From assembly GCA_016868375.1 (NCBI GenBank), contig VGHA01000018.1:1-44620 (forward strand): DNA of 44,620 nucleotides, read 5' to 3'. Positions 33,673 to 43,165 of this stretch are shown in pieces. Numbering within the stretch: the stretch's first letter is position 1; every line of letters starts with the position of its first letter. Below the pieces are notes generated by a model. It was not told the DNA's origin. It saw only the letters and a list, made by a program, of their open reading frames with translations, and did not search any database. The DNA comes from Betaproteobacteria bacterium (lineage in GTDB: Bacteria > Pseudomonadota > Gammaproteobacteria > Burkholderiales > Burkholderiaceae_E). Made by a program: the position numbers and the translations under genes.

Positions 33673-35190
33673 ATGAACGCACCGCAAGCCGTTCTTGTTC
33701 GTCGTGCCGGCCGCACCTGGGAGGTGGTGATCGGGCTGGAAACCCATGTGCAGCTCGCCACCACCTCAAAAATGTTTTCAGGTGCCGCCACGGCCTTCGG
33801 TGCCGAGCCCAACACGCAGGCCTGTGCCATCGACCTCGCGCTGCCAGGTGTCCTGCCGGTGGCCAATCGGGCCGCCGTTGAATGCGCCATTCGCTTTGGG
33901 CTTGCCGTGGGCGCACAGATCGCACCGCGCTCGGTGTTTGCGCGCAAGAACTACTTCTATCCCGATCTGCCCAAGGGCTATCAGATCAGTCAATACGAAA
34001 CACCGGTGGTCGCGGGCGGCCATCTCACCATCGCCTGGGAGCAGGACGGCGTTGCGTGCGAGCGCGCCGTGCGGCTCACCCGCGCCCATCTTGAGGAAGA
34101 CGCGGGCAAATCGCTCCATGAAGACTTTCAAGGCTATTCCGGCATTGACTTGAATCGCGCCGGCACGCCGCTCCTTGAAATCGTCACCGAGCCTGATCTT
34201 CGCTCCGCGCGCGAGGCGGTCGCCTACGCCCGTGCGCTCCATGGGCTGGTGGTCTGGCTCGGCATCTGCGACGGCAATATGCAGGAAGGGTCTTTCCGGT
34301 GCGATGCCAATGTGTCGGTGCGCATCCACGGCAGCACCGAGCTCGGCACGCGTTGCGAAATCAAGAATCTCAATTCATTTCGCTTTCTCGAACGTGCAAT
34401 CGACTTCGAGGTGCGGCGGCAGATCGACCTGATCGACGATGGCGGCAAGGTGGTGCAGGAAACGCGGCTATACGATCCCGACCGCGACGAAACCCGTTCG
34501 ATGCGAAGCAAGGAAGACGCGCACGACTACCGCTATTTTCCCGATCCCGACCTGCCCACACTGGAAATCGCGCCGCACTGGATCGACACGGTTCGCGCGG
34601 GTCTGCCCGAACTTCCCAGCGCCCGGCGCGAGCGCTACGAGCGCGATTACGCGCTATCGGCCTACGATGCCACCACGCTCACCGCCAGCCGGGCTGCTGC
34701 CGACTATTTCGAATCGGTACTGAGCGTGCTCGGCAACCCGCCCAACGCGGCGCAGGCCAAATCTGCTGCCAACTGGGTGATGGGCGAAGTGGCTGCTGCG
34801 CTCAATCGGGACGGGCTCGACATTGGCGCCGCGCCGGTGACACCGGGCCAGGTGGCCAGCCTGATCCGCCGTGTCGACGATGGCACGGTGTCGGGCAAGA
34901 TCGCCCGCGAACTGTTTGCGCTCCTGTGGGCCGAGCCGCAACCGGCAGACGATGCGCCCGATCGGCTGATCGATGCGCGCGGGCTGCGCCAGATCAGCGA
35001 CAGCGGCGCCATCGACAAGCTGGTCGATGAGGTGATCGCGGCCAATCCCAAGTCGGTGGAAGAGTTCCGTGCCGGCAAAGAAAAAGCCTTCAACGCGCTG
35101 GTGGGTCAGGTGATGAAGGCAAGTCGCGGCAAGGCCAACCCGCAGCAGGTCAACGATTCGCTGCGCGCGCGGCTTGATCAGTCGCGGTAA
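33673..35190 (+). CDS. gatB: Asp-tRNA(Asn)/Glu-tRNA(Gln) amidotransferase subunit B
   Basis: The 505-residue GatB subunit binds the misacylated tRNA, activates the side chain with ATP and amidates it. The family opening [22 protein letters not shown] is followed by [28 protein letters not shown] and [19 protein letters not shown], all in the kinase-like catalytic cradle. The C-terminal part from about residue 360 is the helical and YqeY-like tail that contacts the tRNA elbow ([26 protein letters not shown]). GatC, GatA and GatB complete the enzyme. Its 3' end overlaps the convergent AhpD-like gene by 13 bases. Confidence 0.97.
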   Translation: MNAPQAVLVRRAGRTWEVVIGLETHVQLATTSKMFSGAATAFGAEPNTQACAIDLALPGVLPVANRAAVECAIRFGLAVGAQIAPRSVFARKNYFYPDLPKGYQISQYETPVVAGGHLTIAWEQDGVACERAVRLTRAHLEEDAGKSLHEDFQGYSGIDLNRAGTPLLEIVTEPDLRSAREAVAYARALHGLVVWLGICDGNMQEGSFRCDANVSVRIHGSTELGTRCEIKNLNSFRFLERAIDFEVRRQIDLIDDGGKVVQETRLYDPDRDETRSMRSKEDAHDYRYFPDPDLPTLEIAPHWIDTVRAGLPELPSARRERYERDYALSAYDATTLTASRAAADYFESVLSVLGNPPNAAQAKSAANWVMGEVAAALNRDGLDIGAAPVTPGQVASLIRRVDDGTVSGKIARELFALLWAEPQPADDAPDRLIDARGLRQISDSGAIDKLVDEVIAANPKSVEEFRAGKEKAFNALVGQVMKASRGKANPQQVNDSLRARLDQSR

Positions 35191-35573
35191 CGCGCGTCCA
35201 CCTCAACCCGAGTCCCGGCAGCCAGCCGGTTGAACTGGTTGGCAAGCCCCACCACCGCCAGCAGTTCGGCAAACTGAGCGTCAGTCATGCCTTTGGCGCG
35301 CGCCGCCGCGGTATGGGTGCGAATGCAATACTCGCAGTCATTGGTGATCGAGGCGGCCAGATACACCAGCTCCTTGGTGAGGCCGTCCAGGGCCCCTGGC
35401 GCCATGGTGGCCCGCGTCTGCGACCAGGTGCGGGCCAGAAGCGCCGGGTCGTTGGCCAGCACGCGCCAGATGTCGTTCACATAGTCGGTGCCACGGGCTT
35501 TGCGGATCTCATCGAAAACCGCACGCGCCTCGGGCGCAAGCTGGTCGTCTTCCAGGCGGGGCAATAGCGGCAT
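35178..35573 (-). CDS. AhpD-like/carboxymuconolactone decarboxylase-family protein
   Basis: A 131-residue all-helical protein of the AhpD/CMD family. The redox motif [14 protein letters not shown] carries Cys80, Cys83 and His87 in the C-x2-C-x3-H arrangement that supports peroxidase-linked disulfide exchange. I start it at the ATG at 35573, which has GGAG seven bases upstream; a Met at 35618 would overlap pyrE. It is the last gene after pyrE, with a 31-base gap. The exact activity is unknown: such proteins range from alkylhydroperoxidase partners to decarboxylases. Despite the name and the pca genes later in the window, it is more AhpD-like than PcaC. Confidence 0.82.
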   Translation of the reverse strand: MPLLPRLEDDQLAPEARAVFDEIRKARGTDYVNDIWRVLANDPALLARTWSQTRATMAPGALDGLTKELVYLAASITNDCEYCIRTHTAAARAKGMTDAQFAELLAVVGLANQFNRLAAGTRVEVDARYRD

Positions 35574-35604
35574 CACACGTCTCCAGTCAGTCAGCGGTTC
35601 GCGG

Positions 35605-36282
35605 TCAGGCCTCACCATAGCGCGTGCGGTACGCCGCGACGCGCTCGCGATGCGGCGCATCCGACGCATCGGCTGCCGACAGATAGGCGAGCAGGTCATC
35701 GAGGCTGGCAATGGCGAGCACCGGCATGCCATAGAGCCGGGCCACTTCCTGGCTGGCCGACAGCTCGCCGACATGGTCGGCGTCACCGGCGCGCTCCTGG
35801 CGATCGAGCGCAATCATCACGGCCGACGGGCTCGCCCCGTGCGCCTGGATCAGTTCGACCGACTCGCGAACCGAGGTGCCGGCGCTGATCACATCGTCGA
35901 TGATCACCACCCGGCCCGATAGCGGCGCGCCGATCAGCGTGCCACCCTCGCCATGGTCCTTCGCTTCCTTGCGATTGAATGCGAACGGCACATTGCGCCC
36001 CAGCCGGGCGAGCGCGACCGCAGTGGCCGACGCGAGCGTGATGCCTTTGTAGGCAGGCCCAAACAGCATGTCGAATGCGATGCGGCCCTCGCGCTCGGCG
36101 GCAAGCAGCGTCTGCGCGTAAAACTCGGCGACCTGGCCGAGCAACGCGCCATCGTTAAACAGGCCGGCATTGAAGAAATACGGCGACATTCGGCCCGCTT
36201 TGGTGCGGAACTCGCCAAAACGCAGGATGCCTGCCTGCACCGAAAACCGGATGAACTGCGTGCGCAGATCGCTGCTGCTCAA
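35605..36282 (-). CDS. pyrE: Orotate phosphoribosyltransferase
   Basis: PyrE joins orotate to PRPP to make OMP in pyrimidine synthesis. The 225-residue protein has [32 protein letters not shown] and the PRPP-binding loop [13 protein letters not shown] (residues about 124-136). The start is TTG at 36282: an in-frame stop lies just upstream, the next ATG (Met32) would remove conserved sequence, and an AGGGGG site is seven bases upstream. E. coli PyrE (213 residues) aligns from there. It follows exonuclease III by 59 bases. Confidence 0.95.
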   Translation of the reverse strand: MSSSDLRTQFIRFSVQAGILRFGEFRTKAGRMSPYFFNAGLFNDGALLGQVAEFYAQTLLAAEREGRIAFDMLFGPAYKGITLASATAVALARLGRNVPFAFNRKEAKDHGEGGTLIGAPLSGRVVIIDDVISAGTSVRESVELIQAHGASPSAVMIALDRQERAGDADHVGELSASQEVARLYGMPVLAIASLDDLLAYLSAADASDAPHRERVAAYRTRYGEA

Positions 36283-36341
36283 GACAGGGCCCCCTCGTCA
36301 GGATTGCGGAACGGTCCGCGATGATACGGCGAGCGCACGCC

Positions 36342-37133
36342 TCAGAGCTTGAAGTCGTAGCTGAGAGCAAGCGGCGCATGGTCGGAAAACCGTTGCGTCT
36401 TGTAGATGGCGGCCAGGCGCGCGCTGTCGGCGAGCGCGGGCGTTGCGATCTGGTAGTCGAGCCGCCAGCCAACGTTCTTGGCCCAGGCCTCACCGCGATT
36501 GCTCCACCAGGTGTAGCAGGCATCGGTGGTATCAGGATGCAGATGGCGGTAGACATCGACCAGTCGCGAACCCGAGAGAAGCTGCGTCATCCAGGCCCGC
36601 TCTTCGGGCAGAAAGCCGCTGTTTTTCTGATTGCTTTTCCAGTTTTTCAGATCGCGCTCCTGATGCGCGATATTGACGTCACCCATCAGAATGAAGTCGC
36701 GCTCGGCGCTCAGTTCGGCGAGTTTTGGGCCAAGCAGCGCCAGAAAGCGGAACTTGGCGGCCTGGCGCTCCTCCGAGCTTGAGCCGCTTGGCACGTAACA
36801 GCTGATCAGGCTCAGCCTGCGCCCGGGCCGGTCGTAGCGCGCTTCGATCCAGCGGCCCTCGGTATCGAACTCGGCATCTCCAATCCCGCGCACCAGGTCG
36901 CTTGGCACCTCGCGCAGGTACAGGCCCACCCCCGAATAGCCCTTCTTCTGCGCGTAGTGGAAGTGGCCCGCCATCCGGCCGACACGGTCGTGCACGCCCT
37001 CGACCTGATCATGCTGCGCTTTCACCTCCTGGACCCCGACCACCGCGGCACGCTCGGCCTGCAGCCAGTCGAATGCGCCCTTGGATGCCGCTGAGCGGAT
37101 GCCGTTCATATTTAGGGTGATGACCTTGAACAC
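36342..37133 (-). CDS. xthA: Exodeoxyribonuclease III (AP endonuclease)
   Basis: A DNA-repair enzyme that cuts at abasic sites and digests 3' ends. The 263-residue protein has the EEP-fold motifs: Asn8 and Asn10 in LNMNGIRSA, Glu36 in GVQEVKAQ (metal), GDVNIAH with catalytic Asp/Asn, WWSNRGEAWAKNVGWRLDYQIATPAL, and the final SDHAPL with the catalytic Asp-His pair. The length is close to E. coli ExoIII (268). It lies nine bases after the M48 protease gene and 59 before pyrE, in one minus-strand run. Confidence 0.95.
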   Translation of the reverse strand: MFKVITLNMNGIRSAASKGAFDWLQAERAAVVGVQEVKAQHDQVEGVHDRVGRMAGHFHYAQKKGYSGVGLYLREVPSDLVRGIGDAEFDTEGRWIEARYDRPGRRLSLISCYVPSGSSSEERQAAKFRFLALLGPKLAELSAERDFILMGDVNIAHQERDLKNWKSNQKNSGFLPEERAWMTQLLSGSRLVDVYRHLHPDTTDACYTWWSNRGEAWAKNVGWRLDYQIATPALADSARLAAIYKTQRFSDHAPLALSYDFKL

Positions 37134-37142
37134 GAGGACTCC

Positions 37143-38192
37143 TTACCGGGTGGTCGTCGCACTGGACGAGGCACGCGGCGGCACCTGCCCACGGGGCGGC
37201 AGCGTCTCAGGCGAAAATCCGCGCGCCCGCGCAAACAGCGGCAGCACCTTGTCGAGTTTGCCTCGGATTTCGTCAATGCGGCGCTCATGCGAGGGATGCG
37301 TGGACAGCCATTCAGGCGGCTGCGAGGCCGGTCGGGCCGCGCCGCCCTGCGGGGAGCCGCCCTGCGAACCACTCGCCGCCGCTGCCCCCGCGGCCATTTT
37401 CTGCCAGAGGCTCACTGCGGCGCGCGGATCGTAGCCCGCGCGGGCGGCCAGATCCATGCCGATCAGGTCGGCCTCGGTTTCATCGTCGCGCCCGTACTTG
37501 AGCATCGTGAGCTTGGCCGCGCCCGAGGCAAGATGACCACCGAGGTCGCCAAAGCCCATCAGCTGCGAGGCAATCGAGGCACCGATCGTGACCACCTGCG
37601 CAGCGCGCGCCTTGCCAACGCGTTCGCGGCCGTGCTCAAGCAGCGCATGCGCGATCTCGTGGCCCATGACCATCGCCACTTCATCGTCATCAAGCTTGAG
37701 CCCGTCAAGAATGCCGGTAAAGAAAGCGATCTTGCCGCCCGGCATGCAGAAGGCATTGACCTGGCGCGAGCCGATCAGGACCACCTCCCAGCGCCATTCC
37801 GAGGCGCGTTCATTGAACCGCGGCGCGAACGTGATCAGGTCGCGCGCAATGCGGCGCAGCCGCTGCGTCTGCGGATGATCGGGCGGGGCGAGCGCCTTTT
37901 TGTCAGCCGCCTCGCGCTTGAGCGCTTCAAACTGCTTGGCCGCTTCCTTTTCAACCTGCTCGGCCGAGGCAAGCGCAAGCGCCCGGCTTCGCTCGCCGGG
38001 CTTGACGCCCTCCTCTGTGGCGCCGCTGCCGCGAGAATCGGCTGACGACCCCGTGGCGCGCCCGTCGGCGAGCGCAGCGGAACTGGCAGCGAGCCCCGCG
38101 GCGAGGGCAAGCGAGGCTGCGACGAGGGCAAGCGCGCGCCGCCAGGCAGCGCCGGGCACCATCAATGCCGACAACGGGAATGTCACGATCAT
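37143..38192 (-). CDS. M48-family zinc metalloprotease, exported
   Basis: A periplasmic metalloprotease of the M48 family (LoiP/BepA-like). Using the ATG at 38192 the protein has 349 residues; a Met 11 residues on (38159) gives a more typical signal peptide (MVPGAAWRR, then a hydrophobic ALALVAASLALAAGLAASSA, cut after ALA). The zinc motif HEIAH has His178, Glu179 and His182, with a third ligand in DETEADLIGMDLAARAGYDPRAAVSLWQKM. The NAFCMPGGKIAFFTGIL segment before it is typical of the family. A Ser/Gly-rich linker precedes the catalytic domain. It probably degrades or processes misfolded envelope proteins, and is divergent from the AmpG-type gene (98-base gap). Confidence 0.88.
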   Translation of the reverse strand: MIVTFPLSALMVPGAAWRRALALVAASLALAAGLAASSAALADGRATGSSADSRGSGATEEGVKPGERSRALALASAEQVEKEAAKQFEALKREAADKKALAPPDHPQTQRLRRIARDLITFAPRFNERASEWRWEVVLIGSRQVNAFCMPGGKIAFFTGILDGLKLDDDEVAMVMGHEIAHALLEHGRERVGKARAAQVVTIGASIASQLMGFGDLGGHLASGAAKLTMLKYGRDDETEADLIGMDLAARAGYDPRAAVSLWQKMAAGAAAASGSQGGSPQGGAARPASQPPEWLSTHPSHERRIDEIRGKLDKVLPLFARARGFSPETLPPRGQVPPRASSSATTTR

Positions 38193-38290
38193 GGCCGCAA
38201 TCTGGAGACGGAAAGCGAGGATAGCAAGAGCGGCGCTCGCGCACCTGAGGCGCCCGGCGCACGCTACACTGCGCCCCAGCCGAGCCCGCC

Positions 38291-39733
38291 GTGACTGAAG
38301 CATCGCCCCCCACCGCCAGCCCCTCCGAGCGCAACGCCTATCTGCAGGTGTTCGCCAGCCGACGTATTGCCGCCATGCTGCTCCTGGGGTTTGCCAGCGG
38401 TCTGCCGCTTGCGCTGTCGACCGGCACACTGCAGGCCTGGCTCACCGTCGAGGGCGTGGATCTCACCACCATTGGTTTTTTCGCGCTCGCCGGACTTCCC
38501 TATACCTTCAAATTTGTCTGGGCGCCGCTTGCCGACCGCTTTGAACCACCGGTGGCGGGCCGGCGGCGCGGATGGCTGATCGTCACGCAGGCGGGGCTCG
38601 CGATTGCCTGCTTTGTGGCGGCCTCACTCGACCCACGAACCGGCACCTGTGCGCTCGCGGTCTGCGCGGTCACCATCGCATTCCTGTCCGCCTCGCAGGA
38701 CATCGTCTTCGATGCCTACCGCACCGATCTGCTGAAAGAGTCCGAGCGCGGCGCGGGCGCCGCGGTATCGGTGCTGGGCTACCGGCTCGCCATGCTGGTC
38801 TCGGGCGGCCTTGCCATGGTGCTGGCCGACACCGTGCTCGGCTGGCCGGGCGCTTACCGACTGATGGGCGTGCTGTTCATACTGCTGATCGCGGTGAGCG
38901 TCTGGGCGCCACGGCTTGACAGCCCGGACGCGCCCAAAACCGACGTTGCGCGCGAATTGCGTGGCTTTGCCGCGATGCTCGCCGCTGGCGCTGCCTGCTG
39001 GTTTCTGCTCCGTGCGCTGCCCTGGGAGATGGTGGCCACCGGTCGCCTCGGACGGCTGATGATCGACACCGTGATCGTCGTCGCGGCCCTGGTCTGCGCA
39101 ATCGTCGCCGCCCGCCGAGTCGGGTTCCCCTCTTTCGTTGAGCCCTGGGATGCGTTCTTTTCGCGAGAGCGAGCACTCGCTTTGCTTGCGCTCATCGTGC
39201 TCTACAAGCTGGGCGACGCCTTCGCGGGCGCGCTGTCAACCACCTTTCTGATCCGTGGCGCGGGCTTTTCGGCGGCCGAGGTCGGCGCAGTCAACAAGGT
39301 CCTGGGACTTGCCGCGACCATCGTTGGTGCGCTGGCTGGTGGCGCCTGGCTCGCCAAGCGTCCGCTCGCCTCCACGCTGATTCTGTTTGGCGTGCTGCAG
39401 GCAGTCTCCAACCTGGGTTACTGGCTGGTGGCCGTCCTGCCACGCGACACCTGGATCATGGCCAGCGCGGTGGCGCTCGAGAATCTGTGCGGCGGGCTGG
39501 GAACCGCAGCCTTCGTCGCGTTTCTGATGGCGCTCACCGACCGGCGCTTCTCGGCGGCGCAATATGCGCTGTTGTCGGCACTGTCGGCGGTGGGCCGGAT
39601 TTACGTCGGCCCGCTGTCGGCGCTCCTGGTCGAGTCGCTGGGCTGGCCCACCTTTTTCCTGCTGACGGTGCTGGCCGCGCTCCCCGGGCTCGTACTCCTG
39701 GTGATGCTCAAACCGGTCATCAGCCGGCTCTGA
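38291..39733 (+). CDS. ampG: AmpG-family muropeptide permease (MFS)
   Basis: An inner-membrane transporter of 480 residues with about 12 to 14 membrane segments. AmpG carries anhydro-muropeptides into the cytoplasm for wall recycling and indirectly controls AmpC beta-lactamase induction. The N-terminal MLLLGFASGLPLALSTGTLQAWL and GFFALAGLPYTFKFVWAPLADR are characteristic of AmpG, as is SASQDIVFDAYRTD in the next helix. The start is a GTG at 38291. The mre-mrd block and this recycling permease are not in one operon. A TACACT near 38267 could be a -10 element but lacks a clear -35. No terminator is seen after the stop. Confidence 0.92.
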   Translation: MTEASPPTASPSERNAYLQVFASRRIAAMLLLGFASGLPLALSTGTLQAWLTVEGVDLTTIGFFALAGLPYTFKFVWAPLADRFEPPVAGRRRGWLIVTQAGLAIACFVAASLDPRTGTCALAVCAVTIAFLSASQDIVFDAYRTDLLKESERGAGAAVSVLGYRLAMLVSGGLAMVLADTVLGWPGAYRLMGVLFILLIAVSVWAPRLDSPDAPKTDVARELRGFAAMLAAGAACWFLLRALPWEMVATGRLGRLMIDTVIVVAALVCAIVAARRVGFPSFVEPWDAFFSRERALALLALIVLYKLGDAFAGALSTTFLIRGAGFSAAEVGAVNKVLGLAATIVGALAGGAWLAKRPLASTLILFGVLQAVSNLGYWLVAVLPRDTWIMASAVALENLCGGLGTAAFVAFLMALTDRRFSAAQYALLSALSAVGRIYVGPLSALLVESLGWPTFFLLTVLAALPGLVLLVMLKPVISRL

Positions 39734-39817
39734 CGGTGGCGACGCGCTCAGGCTCAAACCTCGTTGGAAACCTGGACAGGCGTGGGCGATAGCGACGGCA
39801 CCGCAGCCCTTGCCGGC

Positions 39818-39847
39818 TTGACACGGCCGGCGCCGGACGCGTGTAAT
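39818..39847 (+). promoter_or_regulatory. Sigma-70-type promoter for pcaIJF
   Basis: TTGACA (39818-39823) and TGTAAT (39842-39847) with an 18-base spacer match the consensus well. Transcription would begin near 39854, about 90 bases before the pcaI ATG. The spacer contains the palindrome CCGGCGCCGG (39827-39836), where a regulator could bind. The rest of the 210-base gap after ampG holds no gene or other clear signal. Confidence 0.58.
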
Positions 39848-39942
39848 CGCCCCTCCCGCCGGGCGGCCGTACCGGCGACTGGTGTGGCCGGCATCATTGG
39901 CCGCGCGCTCTGGCCCCTCACCCGACTGATGGCGTTTTCAAG

Positions 39943-40659
39943 ATGATCAACAAGATCGTTGCCAGCCCCGCCGAAGCGCTCGCCGGCGTGGCCGATGGCT
40001 CCACCGTACTGATTTCGGGCTTTGGCGGATCCGGCATGCCCTGGCAGCTGATCGATGCGCTGATCGAGCAGGGCGCGCGCGACCTGACCATCGTCAACAA
40101 CAATGCCGGCAATGGCGAGACGGGTCTGGCGGCGCTGCTCAAAGCCGGACGGGTTCGCAAGATCATCTGTTCGTTTCCGCGCCAGGCCGACTCATGGGTG
40201 TTCGACGGGCTGTATCGCGCCGGCAAGATCGAGCTCGAACTGGTGCCGCAGGGCAATCTGGCCGAGCGAATCCGCGCGGCCGGTGCCGGAATTGGCGGCT
40301 TTTTCACGCCCACCGGCTATGGCACCGCGCTTGCCGAAGGCAAGGAAACCCGCATCATCAACGGCCGCGGCCATGTGTTTGAGACGCCCATCCATGCGGA
40401 CCTTGCGCTCATCAAGGCGCTCCGCGGTGACCGCTGGGGCAATCTGGTCTACCGAAAAGCGGCCCGCAACTTCGGGCCGATCATGGCAAGTGCCGCGCGC
40501 TGCACCGTCGCCCAGGTTGATGAAGTGGTGGCGCTCGGCGCGCTCGACCCCGAGACCATCGTCACACCCGGCATTTTTGTGAGCCGCGTACTCGCCTTGG
40601 GCAGTACCGTGATCCGTGGCCCGCAAAAGCCCGCCACCCCCGCCGGCAAATCCGACTGA
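39943..40659 (+). CDS. pcaI: 3-oxoadipate CoA-transferase subunit A
   Basis: With PcaJ it moves CoA from succinyl-CoA to 3-oxoadipate. The 238-residue protein carries CoA-transferase signature 1 (DGSTVLISGFGGSGMP, residues 18-33), then LTIVNNNAGNGETGLAALLKAG, RKIICSFPRQADSWVFD and GKIELELVPQGNLAERIRAAGAG. These runs resemble P. putida PcaI more than the acetoacetate enzyme ScoA as I recall them. The neighbour pcaF (3-oxoadipyl-CoA thiolase) supports the pca assignment. An acetoacetate activity is possible and would also serve HMG-CoA lyase products. It lacks a strong ribosome-binding site and stands 11 bases before pcaJ. Confidence 0.87.
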   Translation: MINKIVASPAEALAGVADGSTVLISGFGGSGMPWQLIDALIEQGARDLTIVNNNAGNGETGLAALLKAGRVRKIICSFPRQADSWVFDGLYRAGKIELELVPQGNLAERIRAAGAGIGGFFTPTGYGTALAEGKETRIINGRGHVFETPIHADLALIKALRGDRWGNLVYRKAARNFGPIMASAARCTVAQVDEVVALGALDPETIVTPGIFVSRVLALGSTVIRGPQKPATPAGKSD

Positions 40660-40670
40660 GACTGCGCACC

Positions 40671-41306
40671 ATGACCCGACTGACCCGCGACCAGATCGCC
40701 GCGCGTGTGGCGCGCGACATTCCCGAAGGCGCTTATGTGAACCTCGGCATCGGACTTCCGACGCTGGTGGCCAATCATCTGCCCGCTGATCGCGAAATTT
40801 TCCTGCACAGCGAAAACGGCATTCTGGGTATGGGCCCGGCACCGGCGGCGGGCGACGAAGATTGGGATCTGATCAATGCTGGCAAGCAGCCGGTCACGCT
40901 GCGCACCGGCGGCGCGTTTTTTCATCACGCCGATTCCTTCGCCATGATGCGCGGCGGCCACCTCGATATCTGTGTGCTGGGCGCGTTCCAGGTTTCGGCG
41001 GGCGGCGATCTCGCCAACTGGCATACCGGTGGGGATGCGATACCCGCGGTGGGCGGCGCAATGGACCTGGCGGCCGGCGCCAAGCGCGTGTTCGTGATGA
41101 TGGAGCACCAGACCAAAAGCGGCGAGAGCAAGATCGTCGAACGCTGCACCTATCCGCTCACCGGCATCGGCTGCGTAAGCACCATCTATACCGATATCGC
41201 GGTGATCGATGTCACCCCATCAGGACTGGTTGCCCGAGAATGGATCAACTCGATGAGCTTCGAAGATCTTTGCGCAGTCACCGGAGCGCCGCTTGCGCGC
41301 GGCTGA
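40671..41306 (+). CDS. pcaJ: 3-oxoadipate CoA-transferase subunit B
   Basis: The 211-residue catalytic subunit. The active-site Glu is Glu48 in FLHSENGILG, the CoA-transferase SENG signature, and it forms the CoA-thioester intermediate. The runs AYVNLGIGLPTLVANHLP, GGAFFHHADSFAMMRGGHLDI and LANWHTGGDAIPAVGGAMDLAAGAK are typical of PcaJ/ScoB. It follows pcaI by 11 bases and precedes pcaF by 75 bases. The reaction gives 3-oxoadipyl-CoA, which PcaF splits to acetyl-CoA and succinyl-CoA. The choice of pcaJ over scoB rests on context and overall resemblance. Confidence 0.87.
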   Translation: MTRLTRDQIAARVARDIPEGAYVNLGIGLPTLVANHLPADREIFLHSENGILGMGPAPAAGDEDWDLINAGKQPVTLRTGGAFFHHADSFAMMRGGHLDICVLGAFQVSAGGDLANWHTGGDAIPAVGGAMDLAAGAKRVFVMMEHQTKSGESKIVERCTYPLTGIGCVSTIYTDIAVIDVTPSGLVAREWINSMSFEDLCAVTGAPLARG

Positions 41307-41381
41307 CAGCGTCTGCGACTGCACCGCGCCCGCCTGGCCACCACTGCTTCATTTCCCGACTTCACTGACAGGACTCCAGCC

Positions 41382-42584
41382 ATGACCCATGTGTTCATTT
41401 GCGATGGTGCTCGCACGCCGATCGGCCGTTATGGCGGCGCGCTTTCCTCGGTCCGGCCCGACGACCTGGGCGCAATTCCGATCCGCGCGCTGATCGAACG
41501 CAACCCCAAGCTTGACGCGGCGGCAATCGATGAGGTGATCTTCGGCTGCGCCAACCAGGCGGGCGAAGACAACCGCAATGTCGCGCGGATGTCCGCCATC
41601 CTCGCTGGCCTGCCCGAGTCGGTGGCGGCCGCCACCATCAACCGGCTGTGCGGCTCCGGGATGGACGCGGTCGGCACACTCGCCCGGGCCATCCGCTGTG
41701 GCGACATTGAGCTCGGCATCGCCGGGGGCGTCGAGAGCATGTCGCGCGCGCCCTTCGTGATGCCCAAAGCGCAAAGTGCCTTTGCCCGCGAGAACGCCGT
41801 CTACGACACCACCATCGGCTGGCGCTTCATCAACCCGCGCACCAAAGCGCTGGTGGGCGTTGACGCGATGCCCGAAACCGCCGAGAACGTGGCGGCCGAC
41901 TTTCACATTGCGCGCGCCGACCAGGATGCGATGGCGCTTCGCAGTCAGCAGCGCGCGCTCGCCGCGCAGAAAAACGGCACCTTCGACATCGAAATCGTGC
42001 CGGTGACGATTCCCTCGAAAAAAGGCGATGCGGTGCTGGTCGACCGCGATGAACATCCGCGCGACACCTCGCTCGAGGCGCTTGCCAAGCTCAAGCCGGT
42101 GGTGCGCCCCGACGGTACCGTCACCGCGGGCAATGCCTCTGGTGTCAACGATGGCGCCGCCGCGCTCCTCCTTGCCAGCGAGGCGGCCGCCGCGCGCCAC
42201 GGCCTGACACCGATCGCGCGCGTGCACGCGATGGCCACCGCGGGGGTTGCGCCTCGAATCATGGGTATCGGTCCGGCGCCCTCCACCAAGAAACTGCTCG
42301 CCAAGACCGGGCTGTCGATCGGTCAGATCGATGTCATCGAATTGAACGAAGCGTTTGCTGCGCAGGGACTTGCCGTGCTTCGCGAACTCGGTCTGCCGGA
42401 TGACGCCGCGCATGTGAACCCGAACGGCGGCGCGATCGCGCTCGGTCATCCGCTTGGCATGTCAGGCGCCCGCCTGGTGCTTACCGCGGCGCGCCAGCTG
42501 CAACGCACCGGCGGCCGTTATGCGATCACCACGATGTGCATTGGCGTGGGCCAGGGCATTTCGCTTCTGATCGAGCGTGTCTGA
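41382..42584 (+). CDS. pcaF: 3-oxoadipyl-CoA thiolase
   Basis: A 400-residue thiolase with Cys90 ([10 protein letters not shown]), His356 ([10 protein letters not shown]) and Cys386 (MCIGVGQG). The opening [30 protein letters not shown] and [15 protein letters not shown], plus TIGWRFINP, are typical of beta-ketoadipyl-CoA thiolases (PcaF and the equivalent PaaJ), and differ from the acetoacetyl-CoA type at 18877-20073. An AGGA ribosome-binding site is upstream. With pcaIJ this completes conversion of 3-oxoadipate to TCA-cycle intermediates; the ring-cleavage genes of the pathway lie outside the window. Confidence 0.93.
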   Translation: MTHVFICDGARTPIGRYGGALSSVRPDDLGAIPIRALIERNPKLDAAAIDEVIFGCANQAGEDNRNVARMSAILAGLPESVAAATINRLCGSGMDAVGTLARAIRCGDIELGIAGGVESMSRAPFVMPKAQSAFARENAVYDTTIGWRFINPRTKALVGVDAMPETAENVAADFHIARADQDAMALRSQQRALAAQKNGTFDIEIVPVTIPSKKGDAVLVDRDEHPRDTSLEALAKLKPVVRPDGTVTAGNASGVNDGAAALLLASEAAAARHGLTPIARVHAMATAGVAPRIMGIGPAPSTKKLLAKTGLSIGQIDVIELNEAFAAQGLAVLRELGLPDDAAHVNPNGGAIALGHPLGMSGARLVLTAARQLQRTGGRYAITTMCIGVGQGISLLIERV

Positions 42585-42649
42585 GGTCAAGCTGAAAACG
42601 CGCGCATGATTGCGCGCTCCACCCCTTTTAACCGAGCAAGGAATTCAGG

Positions 42650-43033
42650 ATGAGCGACCAGACCGTCATCGCCGACATCGAAACCCTGGAAGTGCAGCGC
42701 CGTAACGCGCTCGTCAACAAAGACTTCGCAAGCCTCGCCAACCTGCTGGGCGAAGATCTGCTCTACGTGCACTCGTCGGCGGTGGCCGAGGACAAAGCGC
42801 TCTACCTGAAGAAGCTCACCGACGGCCTTTACGATTACAGCGCGCTCAAGTCGCTGCGCCGCTCGCATCGGGTGCTGGGTGACATCGTTCTGGTCGACGG
42901 CGACCTCGAGATCCACGTGCGCGTGAGCGGTGCCGACAAGGTCGTCAACAGCCGCTATCTGCAGGTCTGGGCCCGCCGCGCGGGCGGCTGGAAAATGGTG
43001 TCCTGGCAGTCAACGCCCATTCCTCAAGGCTGA
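42650..43033 (+). CDS. NTF2-like/DUF4440 small protein
   Basis: A 127-residue protein of the NTF2-like fold (DUF4440 type): IADIETLEVQRRNALVNKDFASLANLLGEDLLYVHSSAVAEDKALYLKKL opens the cone-shaped domain, and YLQVWARRAGGWKMVSWQSTPI ends it. AAGGA lies seven bases upstream of the start. NTF2-like proteins include ketosteroid isomerases and small hydratases, but no known catalytic set is obvious. It stands 65 bases after pcaF on the same strand and could be co-transcribed. Its role is unknown. Confidence 0.75.
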   Translation: MSDQTVIADIETLEVQRRNALVNKDFASLANLLGEDLLYVHSSAVAEDKALYLKKLTDGLYDYSALKSLRRSHRVLGDIVLVDGDLEIHVRVSGADKVVNSRYLQVWARRAGGWKMVSWQSTPIPQG

Positions 43034-43120
43034 TCGCCGCTTTCGATGTGGCGGCGGGCGCCTGCAGCGCCCAGCCGCATTCCCTTTTCGGGTCGGCGAA
43101 TCGGTTGACGCCGCCCGGCA

Positions 43121-43141
43121 CGTCGCGCGGGGCCCGCGACG
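43121..43141 (+). promoter_or_regulatory. GC hairpin upstream of the TauE/SafE gene
   Basis: CGTCGCG (43121-43127) pairs perfectly with CGCGACG (43135-43141) around a seven-base loop, 24 bases before the permease start. A further stem CGCCGC/GCGGCG (43035-43040 with 43051-43056) directly follows the NTF2-like stop and may help end that message. Neither has a T-run. Confidence 0.3.
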
Positions 43142-43165
43142 ACACTGCGCCGTGGACCGCTACAC

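Noticed and set aside
39943-41306. Reading of the CoA-transferase pair as ScoAB (acetoacetate) completing the leucine pathway
   Set aside because: The sequence runs look more like PcaI/PcaJ and the next gene is PcaF; acetoacetate use remains possible but is not the first choice.
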